Shown: piece after piece, positions 27,264 through 35,133 of the stretch | Layout of the letters: every line of letters begins with the position of its first letter | Position numbering within the stretch: the first letter of the stretch is position 1 | DNA from: SHZL01 sp031362985 | GTDB taxonomy: Bacteria; Pseudomonadota; Gammaproteobacteria; Xanthomonadales; SZUA-36 | Direction of reading: 5' to 3' | Length of the DNA: 64,000 bases | NCBI GenBank assembly: GCA_031362985.1 | Contig: JANLTO010000133.1 | Span: 1-64,000 of the forward strand | The notes under the pieces: model-generated | What the model was told of the DNA's origin: nothing | The model's input: only the letters and a program-made list of their open reading frames with translations | The model's database searches: none | Program-made: the position numbers and the translations under genes

Positions 27264-28283
27264 TCAGGCTGCTTCAAAAGACTCTTCGTACTGACCTATG
27301 GCGGCAAGGCCATTCATGCGCGCCCGATGCGCCAGTTTCTTCTGCGCAGCAGCAACGTTTGCTGCCGGGTTCTCGCCCCAAACTTTCAGGGAGGGCGCCT
27401 GCAATGCGCGCCCGTAAGAAAACGTCAACGGCCAGGGGAAGTCTGCCAACTGGTTCATGGCATTCAGGTGAGCTGTGGCTTCCTCATCAGACTGCCCGCC
27501 GGACAGGAATACCACGCCCCCCAGCGCCGCCGGCACAGAATTCAACAGGCATTGGACCGTGGCTTCTGCCACTTCCTGCATGCTGGCGCGATTCGAGGCT
27601 TCGCTTCCTGAAATCACCATGCTGGCCTTGAGAATCGTGCCCTCAAGGAGAACGTTTTGGTCATATAGCTGGTTAAACAGAGCACGCAGCACGGCCTCGG
27701 TCACTTCGAATGACTCATCCAGGCTGTGCGCGCCATCCATCAGGACTTCAGGTTCAACGATGGGCACAATGTCCGCTTCCTGGCACAGTGCTGCGTATCG
27801 CGCCAGGGCGTGGGCATTGGCATCGACACAGGAAGTCGTGGGAATGTTTTCCCCGATGGTAATTACTGCACGCCACTTGGCGAACCGTGCACCCAAAACG
27901 CGGTACTCTTCGAGTCTCTGGCGCAATCCGTCCAATCCCTCGGTAATTTTTTCCCCAGGATGGCCGGCAAACGGATGAGCACCTGCATCTACCTTTATAC
28001 CTGGCACGATGCCGGCGTCTTGCATGACCTTCACGAAGGAAACACCGTTGCGGGTGGACTGGCGAATGGTTTCGTCATAAAGAATTGCGCCGCTGATGTA
28101 TTTCCCAAGGCTTGGAGTCGTGAGCAGCATGTCCCGGTAAGCGCGCCGGTGCTCCTCGGTGGATTCGATATTGATTGCCTTGAAGCGCTTGGCAATGGTA
28201 CCTGCGCTTTCATCGATGGCAAGAATCCCTTTACCTTCAGCGACCAATGCTTCAGCGATCGACACCAACTCCATTTCATTCAT
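27264..28283 (-). CDS. class I fructose-bisphosphate aldolase
   Basis: Cleaves or forms fructose-1,6-bisphosphate by a Schiff-base mechanism, without metal. The 339-residue protein resembles the eukaryote-like class I enzymes: GKGILAIDESAGTIAKRF (18-34), the Schiff-base lysine K219 in LLEGTILKASMV, and VVFLSGGQSDEEATAHLN. AGGAG lies ten bases before the ATG. It follows pyk by 153 bases on the same strand. The related genes tkt, gap and pgk lie further upstream in the same orientation. Symbol left empty because fba usually denotes the class II enzyme. Confidence 0.95.
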   Translation of the reverse strand: MNEMELVSIAEALVAEGKGILAIDESAGTIAKRFKAINIESTEEHRRAYRDMLLTTPSLGKYISGAILYDETIRQSTRNGVSFVKVMQDAGIVPGIKVDAGAHPFAGHPGEKITEGLDGLRQRLEEYRVLGARFAKWRAVITIGENIPTTSCVDANAHALARYAALCQEADIVPIVEPEVLMDGAHSLDESFEVTEAVLRALFNQLYDQNVLLEGTILKASMVISGSEASNRASMQEVAEATVQCLLNSVPAALGGVVFLSGGQSDEEATAHLNAMNQLADFPWPLTFSYGRALQAPSLKVWGENPAANVAAAQKKLAHRARMNGLAAIGQYEESFEAA

Positions 28284-28312
28284 GACTACTGACTCCTAAA
28301 AATAATTTTCTA

Positions 28313-28327
28313 TGCCCGCAACGGGCA
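28313..28327 (-). terminator. hairpin between pyk and fba
   Basis: Six-base stem TGCCCG/CGGGCA with a 3-base loop, followed on the minus strand by TAGAAAATTATTTTT. It could end pyk transcription, or lie in the fba leader just ahead of its AGGAG ribosome site. The T-rich tail starts a few bases after the stem, so termination would be weak. Confidence 0.4.
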
Positions 28328-28380
28328 GACGTTTGGGTGGAACGAGCATTTTAGCGTGTAGTTGCTGCCGAGACCAATCA

Positions 28381-28398
28381 TCAGGGAATTTCTGATCA
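28381..28398. promoter_or_regulatory. candidate operator upstream of fba, related to the tkt palindrome
   Basis: TCAGGGAATTTCTGATCA contains GGGAATTTCTGAT, which matches the left arm of the 35-base palindrome upstream of tkt (GGGAAACTCTGAT) at 11 of 13 positions. It is flanked by a 5-base inverted repeat, ATCAG/CTGAT. It lies about 100 bases before the class I aldolase gene, where an operator could act. Confidence 0.35.
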
Positions 28399-28436
28399 AT
28401 TGCGCGACCGCGCACAATCGATCGGAGACTCCCAAA

Positions 28437-29894
28437 TCAGTCTTCACCGAGCTGGACAAAACGCAGGGCATTGGTGCCACCCTGGTTACCTGTCTTGTCG
28501 CCCATGGTCACGATTACCCGGTCACCGGCCTTGACCAGGCCCTTCTGTTTAAGCAGTTTTAACAGGTCCTCGACAATCAGATTCAGGTCATCCCCCTGGG
28601 GCTGATGGGCGACCGGATACACATCACGGTACATGGCCATGCGGCGGCGACTGGCAACATTTGGCGACAGGGCAAATATCGGCACCGATGACTGAACCCG
28701 GGAGAGCCATTGGGCGGTTGAACCCGACTCCGTCAACGCGACAATGGCCTGAACTGAAACATTTTTCGCCATGTACATGGCCGCCATCGCAATGGCCTGG
28801 TCGATTTTTTGAAAGCGTACAACTAACGGTGGGCTCACGCCCTCCCGGTCAAAGTGGCGCTCGGCCCCAAGGCAAATGCGATCCATTGCCTCGACCACCT
28901 TGGTTGGGTGTTTTCCGGTTGCGGTCTCGGCCGACAACATCACACCGTCAGAACCATCCATGACCGCATTGGCGACGTCGAGCACCTCTGCGCGCGTCGG
29001 GATGGGGTTCTCGATCATGGACTGCATCATTTGCGTGGCCGTCACAACTATACGGTTGCGCCTGAGCGCGGTCTGGATGATGCGCTTTTGCAACCCGGGC
29101 AACTCAGCGTCACCAATTTCCACTCCAAGGTCGCCACGGGCAACCAATACAGCATCAGATGCATCGCAGATTTCTTCGAGGTTTTCGATCGCCTCAATGC
29201 GCTCGATCTTGGCCATTAATGCCGCCCGTCCACCTGCTTTATGCAGGAGTTCCCGTGCCCGCACCATATCGCCAGCGTTGGCAGGAAACGAAACCGCAAG
29301 ATAATCAGCCTCGAGATCGGCTGCTAACTGGATATGCGGCAAGTCGTGCTCGGCTATTCCTGATATGGATAAGCCACCGCCCTGCAGGTTTATTCCTTTC
29401 CGGTCGGAGAGCTTCCCGCCATTTTCCACCTCGCAAATGATCTTGCGGCCACTGGTGGAGTTCACCCGCATCGAAATCAGGCCGTCATCAAGCAACAGGA
29501 GATCGCCCGTTTTCACGTCATCGGGCAGGCCGGCGTAACTCACTCCGACACGATGATTGTCGCCGGGCGTGGTGAAGTCTTCGGCATCAAGGACGAATCG
29601 ATTGCCTGATTCCAGCATCACGCTCCCGCTGGCAAAGCGCTCGATGCGGATTTTCGGCCCCTGCAGATCAAACATGAGCGCCACTTCACGGCCCAGTTCT
29701 GCGGCAATTTCGCGCACCATGCGAGCCCGTTCGGCTTGCTTTTCGGCAGTGCCGTGCGACATGTTGAGCCGCAATACGTCGGCTCCCGCCTTGATCACGC
29801 CATATAGTTCCTTCCGGGTGTCGGTGGCCGGCCCAAGCGTCGCAATTATCTTGGTGCGCCGAATCTTGACGGGTCTGTTGTTATCGATGTTCAT
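28437..29894 (-). CDS. pyk: pyruvate kinase
   Basis: Converts phosphoenolpyruvate and ADP to pyruvate and ATP. The 485-residue protein has KIRRTKIIATLGPATDT near the start, RLNMSHG, MFDLQGPKIRIE, the active-site signature MAKIERIEAIENLEEI and VARGDLGVEIG, and TATQMMQSMIENPIPTRAEV. The C-terminal allosteric domain is present. Start chosen at ATG 29894 because conserved sequence begins there; a GTG 33 bases upstream is possible and no start has a strong ribosome site. Divergent from the TPR-sulfotransferase gene. Confidence 0.95.
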   Translation of the reverse strand: MNIDNNRPVKIRRTKIIATLGPATDTRKELYGVIKAGADVLRLNMSHGTAEKQAERARMVREIAAELGREVALMFDLQGPKIRIERFASGSVMLESGNRFVLDAEDFTTPGDNHRVGVSYAGLPDDVKTGDLLLLDDGLISMRVNSTSGRKIICEVENGGKLSDRKGINLQGGGLSISGIAEHDLPHIQLAADLEADYLAVSFPANAGDMVRARELLHKAGGRAALMAKIERIEAIENLEEICDASDAVLVARGDLGVEIGDAELPGLQKRIIQTALRRNRIVVTATQMMQSMIENPIPTRAEVLDVANAVMDGSDGVMLSAETATGKHPTKVVEAMDRICLGAERHFDREGVSPPLVVRFQKIDQAIAMAAMYMAKNVSVQAIVALTESGSTAQWLSRVQSSVPIFALSPNVASRRRMAMYRDVYPVAHQPQGDDLNLIVEDLLKLLKQKGLVKAGDRVIVTMGDKTGNQGGTNALRFVQLGED

Positions 29895-30004
29895 GTGGTC
29901 GAATATGCGCCTTTTGTTGGTTCGCACGCACCGGTTACCCCGTGCGCGAGCGTGACAGAATATACTTATTGCACCTCAATTGCGCGAGTCCCGAAGGTGA
30001 TCAA

Positions 30005-31555
30005 TTGAACCAGGCTCATTGGCAGCCCCTGCTGCGATCCGGAATTGCGGCAATTGGTCGCCGGCAAGGTGAAGAAGCCCGTCGGCACCTCGCTGAAGCG
30101 TACCGCCTGGCACCGCTCGAGCGTGACGTGCGTTACTGGTTGGGGAACGCCTTGCGGCTGTGTGCACAGTCGATTGCGGCCGAGCAAATGTTCCGGCAAC
30201 TGGCAAGCGAGTTTCCGGCAGATGCTGAAATTGCCTTCGCCACGGCCTATTTGCTGCGCGATGAGGGCCGTCCGGATGAGGCTGCCGCGGTACTTCTGCA
30301 ACTCGCCAGCGCCGCAACAACGCACCTGACCACCTTGCTGAAAGTTGCCGGGTTCCTGCGCGACAGCGACCAGTATGAGGATGCCATTAGCGTGACGCGC
30401 CTGGCTTTGGACAGAGCGCCAGCTGATGCCAGCATACAGCTGAAGCTGGCCCGCCTGTACCAGGCTACAGGGCAGTTCGAGAGCGCTTTGAACCTGCTGC
30501 GCAATGTCGTGAGCATTGACCCGCGCCTGGGCGCAGCCTGGCTGCTGCTGGCGCAAATGCAGCGATTTTCCGACGACACGTCAACTGACCGGACGCTGAT
30601 TGAACAAGCGGTGCAAAAACCCCCGGGTGAAGAGGCGGATCTGTGCCTGGCCTTTGCACACGGTAAAGTTCTGGATGACAGGGGCCAATGGCAATCTGCC
30701 TGGCAAGAGTTTTGCAGAGGAAATCAGTTAAGAAGCAGTGCGCAACCCTGGGATCGAATGGCCTGGAAGCAGCAGCTTGCGCGGTCGCTGCAGCTTGCCA
30801 ACCAGCCGGTTGCAGTAGTGCAGAACGGGGGGCGTCATCCGGTTTTCATCATGGGCATGTTGCGTTCCGGCACAACGCTATTGGAACAAGTACTGGACCG
30901 TCACCCGCAGATTACCGGGCGGGGCGAGCTGAATTTTCTTGCCCACCTGGCGAAGGAGGATGCGGAAGCCATGCAGTCCACTGCACCGGGCCAGGACGCG
31001 CCTGACCAACAGATGCCCGGCAATGAATTGTGGACACGATTACGTCTGAACGGGCCACAGCAGCAGCGGTATATCGACAAGAACCCCCTGAATTTCCGCT
31101 TTATTGGTTTTCTGCTGCGCATCATGCCCGAAGCAAAAATCATCCATGTCACCCGGGATGGCCGTGACAGTTGCCTGTCTTGTTTCTTCCAGTTGTTGCA
31201 ACACCCCGACGCCGATTTTTCCAACAACCTGGACGACCTGCTCGACTACTACCGTGGATACCGGCAAATAATGAACCGGTGGCAGCAGCTTGCAGGGGAA
31301 CGAATTCATACAGTGGCGTACAGTGACCTGGTGTGCAAAACCCGCGCAACCTTGGAAGGCATACTTGATTTTCTTGGTCTTGACTGGGATGCAGCGGTGG
31401 AGAGTGACACTCCCGACCAACGCCCGGTCAGGACTGCCAGTAACTGGCAGGCCAGGCAACCGCTGCACCGACGCTCATTGTCACGCTGGCCAAACTACTA
31501 CAGCATGGCACCGGGTTTTTTTGATGCAATAGCCGAAGTTGACATCAGCAGCTGA
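30005..31555 (+). CDS. TPR-repeat sulfotransferase
   Basis: A 516-residue two-domain protein. Residues 1-190 are alpha-helical TPR repeats (e.g. YWLGNALRLCAQSIAAEQ; LARLYQATGQFESALNLL). The C-terminal part is a PAPS-dependent sulfotransferase domain with the 5'-phosphosulfate loop MGMLRSGTTLLEQVLDRHP (about 283-301) and the 3'-phosphate motif HVTRDGRDSCLSCF (about 380). The TPR part resembles tyrosylprotein-sulfotransferase-like bacterial proteins that use the repeats to hold a polypeptide acceptor. TTG 30005 has GAAGGTG seven bases upstream and follows a TATACT -10 near 29957; a GTG at 29942 would lie before that promoter. It interrupts the glycolytic gene set. Acceptor unknown. Confidence 0.85.
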   Translation: MNQAHWQPLLRSGIAAIGRRQGEEARRHLAEAYRLAPLERDVRYWLGNALRLCAQSIAAEQMFRQLASEFPADAEIAFATAYLLRDEGRPDEAAAVLLQLASAATTHLTTLLKVAGFLRDSDQYEDAISVTRLALDRAPADASIQLKLARLYQATGQFESALNLLRNVVSIDPRLGAAWLLLAQMQRFSDDTSTDRTLIEQAVQKPPGEEADLCLAFAHGKVLDDRGQWQSAWQEFCRGNQLRSSAQPWDRMAWKQQLARSLQLANQPVAVVQNGGRHPVFIMGMLRSGTTLLEQVLDRHPQITGRGELNFLAHLAKEDAEAMQSTAPGQDAPDQQMPGNELWTRLRLNGPQQQRYIDKNPLNFRFIGFLLRIMPEAKIIHVTRDGRDSCLSCFFQLLQHPDADFSNNLDDLLDYYRGYRQIMNRWQQLAGERIHTVAYSDLVCKTRATLEGILDFLGLDWDAAVESDTPDQRPVRTASNWQARQPLHRRSLSRWPNYYSMAPGFFDAIAEVDISS

Positions 31556-31583
31556 CCTCAGCACAGCTGCGAGTTGATCGCCT

Positions 31584-32144
31584 CTATTGCCCGGCCTTGT
31601 AAGGATAAAGACCAAATACCTTGTTGACCGTGTAATCAATAGTCTGTTTCAGTTCCTGTGCCTTCTTGTCACTCAGCGTGACAACTCCCACGCCTTGCCA
31701 GGCAATGCGGTCCCCTGCATTATCGACCAGGTCAATAAATGCGGACACATCCTGTGTGACCGTCGCTCGTGTTTCGGTACCTACCCCCATCACCCCTGCG
31801 CCATAGTAACGGCCATAATACCCGCCCCCAACGTAAGGCGCCGTGTAGGTGGTCACTCTGACTTTTGAATCAAATCGAGAAGTCACGTTGATAATCAAGT
31901 CCGGGTTCTTGGAGAGCGCATAGCCCCGGGATTCCATTTGCTGGCTGATCGCGGCACGAAACAGCTGCCCGAAAATGGGCGAGTTATAACCTTCTTCAAT
32001 TCCCATGGGTTGAAAAAATCCATAGGTTTTGTAACGGGTAAAATCCGCCGATGGGCTCTGGTCAGAACGGACCCTGACTCCCGAAGAGCAAGCAGCCAGG
32101 AGGATTGCAACAAGTAATCCGACAAATTGGCGGGAGGCTTTCAT
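31584..32144 (-). CDS. DUF4136 lipoprotein (copy 2)
   Basis: A 186-residue predicted lipoprotein: signal peptide MKASRQFVGLLVAILLAAC with lipobox LAAC (C19), then a DUF4136 domain (VRVRSDQSPSADFTRYKTYGFF). The middle is rich in Gly and Tyr (YVGGGYYGRYYGAG). The residue after the cysteine is serine, so outer-membrane sorting is likely. It overlaps its paralogue upstream by 4 bases (32141-32144) and shares V-R-S-D-x-S-P, TVTQDVSAFIDLVD-like and WQGV segments with it, so the pair arose by tandem duplication. Function of DUF4136 is not known. Confidence 0.85.
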   Translation of the reverse strand: MKASRQFVGLLVAILLAACSSGVRVRSDQSPSADFTRYKTYGFFQPMGIEEGYNSPIFGQLFRAAISQQMESRGYALSKNPDLIINVTSRFDSKVRVTTYTAPYVGGGYYGRYYGAGVMGVGTETRATVTQDVSAFIDLVDNAGDRIAWQGVGVVTLSDKKAQELKQTIDYTVNKVFGLYPYKAGQ

Positions 32145-32740
32145 CCGGCTTTCTTCGCGGCTATCGGGAATTGAGTGAAAATTTCCGCGACTGTCCTGGT
32201 CACTGCGTCACGCACCTGTGCCTGCATTTTTTCGGTCAGCACAAAGGTGGCAACACCCTGCCAGACCATCTTGTGCTGCTGGGCATCCACGAGATCAATG
32301 TAAACATAAGCCTGGGTATATTGGCGTACGGTGGTTTGCGTGCCGCCACCATAATACATGGGGGCGCCCCAGTAGCCGCGTCGAGCGCCGCCGTAATAAC
32401 CCCCGTAAAGGTAGGGGTCCTGGTAGGTGTTCACGCGTATTTTGTCATCCTTTGAAACCGTTACATTGACCTGTAGCTGGGGTGAATCCGATATGCTGAA
32501 ACCGCGAGAATTCAGCTGCGCGCTCACCGCATCGCGAAAATGCTGACCAAGCAAACCGGAGTACCCCTCCTGTTCAACACCCAATTTGCTGAAAAAATTA
32601 TACGTGCCGAACTGCGACAGGTTTACGTCGGGACTGGAGTCAGACCTTACTTTGACTGTCGGCGCACAGCCCAGCAGGAACAAGCCGCAGATTGCGCCGG
32701 AGAGCAAGAATTTGACCGGGTTGTTAAGTTGCTTGTACAT
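32141..32740 (-). CDS. DUF4136 lipoprotein (copy 1)
   Basis: A 199-residue predicted lipoprotein with signal peptide and lipobox LLGC (C25), then VKVRSDSSPDVNLSQFGTYNFF, the DUF4136 start. A Gly/Tyr-rich stretch (YLYGGYYGGARRGYWG) and AYVYIDLVDAQQHKMVWQGV follow, parallel to the downstream paralogue. First gene of the pair; the 127 bases between it and pgk probably hold the promoter. Located between pgk and pyk, away from other envelope genes. No function can be assigned. Confidence 0.85.
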   Translation of the reverse strand: MYKQLNNPVKFLLSGAICGLFLLGCAPTVKVRSDSSPDVNLSQFGTYNFFSKLGVEQEGYSGLLGQHFRDAVSAQLNSRGFSISDSPQLQVNVTVSKDDKIRVNTYQDPYLYGGYYGGARRGYWGAPMYYGGGTQTTVRQYTQAYVYIDLVDAQQHKMVWQGVATFVLTEKMQAQVRDAVTRTVAEIFTQFPIAAKKAG

Positions 32741-32867
32741 GTTTGGCTCATCTCCTGAGTGTAAAACGGATGAATATAACCGACCGTCTTGCCCGCATTA
32801 TGCCACGAACGACATCCATTCGATTCAAGACCGCGTACCCGCCTGTTCCGGGCAAGCATGATGGTAC

Positions 32868-34046
32868 CTATGGCACAAAACGATCCTGCAAAGCGGCAAC
32901 TGCCGGAAGCGTCTTGCCTTCTACGAACTCGAGGAACGCCCCGCCCCCCGTGGAAATGTAGCTGATTTCGTCACTGACTCCAAACTGGTCAATGGCTGCT
33001 AGCGTGTCGCCCCCGCCGGCGATACTGAAGGCCCCTGATCGCCCAATGGCCTCGGCCACGGCACGGGTCCCGGCCGCAAAACTGTCGAATTCGAATACGC
33101 CAACCGGGCCGTTCCACACGATGGTCCCCGCCGTCGCAATAGCCCGGCTATACTCAACTACGGTCATCGGGCCGATGTCCAGGATCATTTCGTCCCGCTG
33201 GACTTCCCCAACACGACGAATCATTGGCGCTGCTTCCGCTGAGAAAGCTTTGGCCACCACCACGTCTTTGGGTATGGGAATGCTTCCGCCCCGGTCGTGC
33301 GCCTGACGTATCAGGGCTTGTGCTGCAGGCACAAGGTCCGGCTCGTACATGGATATGCCAACATCAAATCCTGCTCCTGCAATGAACGTGTTGGCAATTC
33401 CGCCACCAACGATCAATTCATCTACCTGGTTGAGCAGGTTTTCCAGCACCGTCAACTTGGTGGAGACTTTGGACCCCCCCACGATGGCCAACAGGGGGCG
33501 CGCGGGTTGCAGCATGGATGTCTTCAGCGCATCCAGTTCCTTGCTCAGTAACAAGCCGGAGCACGCCACGGGCGCCAGGCGGATTACGCCTTCCGTGGAT
33601 GCCTGTGCCCGGTGCGCAGTGCCGAACGCATCCATGACAAATACGTCGCACAAAGCGGCCATTTTGCCCGCAAGGGCCGCATCGTTTTTGTTTTCGCCCG
33701 GCACGAAACGCACGTTTTCGCAAAGCACTACCTCTCCCGGCTTGATTTCAACTCCATCAAGCCAGTCAGTCTCCAGGCGGACCGTTAGTCGGAGCAGTTC
33801 CCCAAGGCGCCTGGCCACCGGTGCGAGGGAAAATTCTTCCGAGAAATGCCCCTCAACCGGCCGCCCAAGGTGCGACAGGATAATTACCGCCGCACCCCTT
33901 TCGAGTGCGAGCTGAATTGTGGGAACTGCTGCACGAATGCGCGCGTCAGATGTCACCTGCCCCGCCTTCACCGGGACGTTAAAGTCCTCACGAATCAAAA
34001 CCCGTTTGCCCGCGAGGTACAGGTTTTCCATGCGATGGAAATTCAT
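32868..34046 (-). CDS. pgk: phosphoglycerate kinase
   Basis: Transfers phosphate from 1,3-bisphosphoglycerate to ADP. The 392-residue product begins MNFHRMENLYLAGKRVLIREDFNVPV, aligning with the E. coli N terminus. It has ILSHLGRPVEG, FVMDAFGTAHRAQAS, IVGGSKVSTKL and the nucleotide loop SIAGGGDTLAAI near the C terminus. ATG 34046 has AAGGAG eleven bases upstream; an in-frame GTG at 34058 overlaps that ribosome site and was rejected. It follows gap by 35 bases in the tkt-gap-pgk operon. Confidence 0.97.
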   Translation of the reverse strand: MNFHRMENLYLAGKRVLIREDFNVPVKAGQVTSDARIRAAVPTIQLALERGAAVIILSHLGRPVEGHFSEEFSLAPVARRLGELLRLTVRLETDWLDGVEIKPGEVVLCENVRFVPGENKNDAALAGKMAALCDVFVMDAFGTAHRAQASTEGVIRLAPVACSGLLLSKELDALKTSMLQPARPLLAIVGGSKVSTKLTVLENLLNQVDELIVGGGIANTFIAGAGFDVGISMYEPDLVPAAQALIRQAHDRGGSIPIPKDVVVAKAFSAEAAPMIRRVGEVQRDEMILDIGPMTVVEYSRAIATAGTIVWNGPVGVFEFDSFAAGTRAVAEAIGRSGAFSIAGGGDTLAAIDQFGVSDEISYISTGGGAFLEFVEGKTLPAVAALQDRFVP

Positions 34047-34081
34047 CGGCAGTTGCACTCCTTGATGGCAATTACCCGCAC

Positions 34082-35089
34082 TCAGGCATGCATCAACGCA
34101 ATCGTGGTGTCCAGCATGCGATTACTGAAACCCCATTCGTTATCGTACCAGGCGAGCACTTTGACCATGCTGCCTTCCATGACACGGGTCAAGGTTGCAT
34201 CAAAAATGCAAGAGTGTGGATCGTGGTTAAAATCAACCGACACCAATGGCTGCGTGTTATAAGCCAACACTCCCTTGAGGCCGCCTTCAGCAGCTGATTT
34301 TACTGCCTGGTTGACTTCCTCGACGGTCGTAGCGCGTTTGGCCACAAAAGTGAAGTCCACCACGGACACGTTGATGGTGGGCACCCGCATGGAAAACCCG
34401 TCCAGTCGCCCATTGAGTTCGGGCAGGACCAGGCCTACTGCAGCCGCAGCGCCAGTCTTGGTGGGAATCTGGCTCATGGTTGCGGAACGCGCACGGCGCA
34501 AATCTGAGTGGTACACATCCGTCAGCACCTGGTCGTTGGTGTAGGCATGAATGGTGGTCATCAGTCCGTGCTCAATGCCCAGGGCTTCATGCAGGACTTT
34601 GGCCAGCGGAGCCAGGCAATTGGTGGTGCAGGAAGCATTTGAAATAATCTGGTCCGAGGACCTGAGGCTTGTGTGATTCACGCCGAATACCACCGTGTTA
34701 TCCACATTTTGCCCGGGCGCCGAGATGATGACTTTCTTCGCGCCCGCAGTAATGTGCGCGCCAGCTTTCTCCTTGCTTACAAACAGCCCTGTGGATTCAT
34801 GCACCACATCGATACCCAGCTTGGCCCACGGAAGCTTTGCCGGATCTCGTTCAGAGAACACCTTTATGCGATCACCATTGACGATGAGATCTCCAGCGCT
34901 GACGCCAACCTCACATGGAAATTTTCCATGGGCGGTGTCATAGCGCGTCAGGTGAGCATTGGTTTCCGCATCGCCCAGATCGTTGATCGCGACAATTTGG
35001 ATTTCGTCGGTGCGTCCGGACTCATACAGGGCACGCATGATGTTTCTACCGATACGACCGTAACCATTGATTGCAACCTTGATTGCCAT
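34082..35089 (-). CDS. gap: glyceraldehyde-3-phosphate dehydrogenase, type I
   Basis: Oxidatively phosphorylates glyceraldehyde-3-phosphate with NAD(P)+. The 335-residue protein has the Rossmann motif INGYGRIGRN (7-16) and catalytic SNASCTTNCLAPL with C154. The NDL (36-38) after the second strand is the common form for NAD use in glycolytic GapA-like enzymes, so NAD preference is inferred, not certain. It sits between tkt (44 bases) and pgk (35 bases), the tkt-gap-pgk arrangement seen in many proteobacteria. Confidence 0.97.
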   Translation of the reverse strand: MAIKVAINGYGRIGRNIMRALYESGRTDEIQIVAINDLGDAETNAHLTRYDTAHGKFPCEVGVSAGDLIVNGDRIKVFSERDPAKLPWAKLGIDVVHESTGLFVSKEKAGAHITAGAKKVIISAPGQNVDNTVVFGVNHTSLRSSDQIISNASCTTNCLAPLAKVLHEALGIEHGLMTTIHAYTNDQVLTDVYHSDLRRARSATMSQIPTKTGAAAAVGLVLPELNGRLDGFSMRVPTINVSVVDFTFVAKRATTVEEVNQAVKSAAEGGLKGVLAYNTQPLVSVDFNHDPHSCIFDATLTRVMEGSMVKVLAWYDNEWGFSNRMLDTTIALMHA

Positions 35090-35133
35090 TGTGTAACTCC
35101 TGAATAGTGAAACTCTTAACCCACCCGGTCCTG

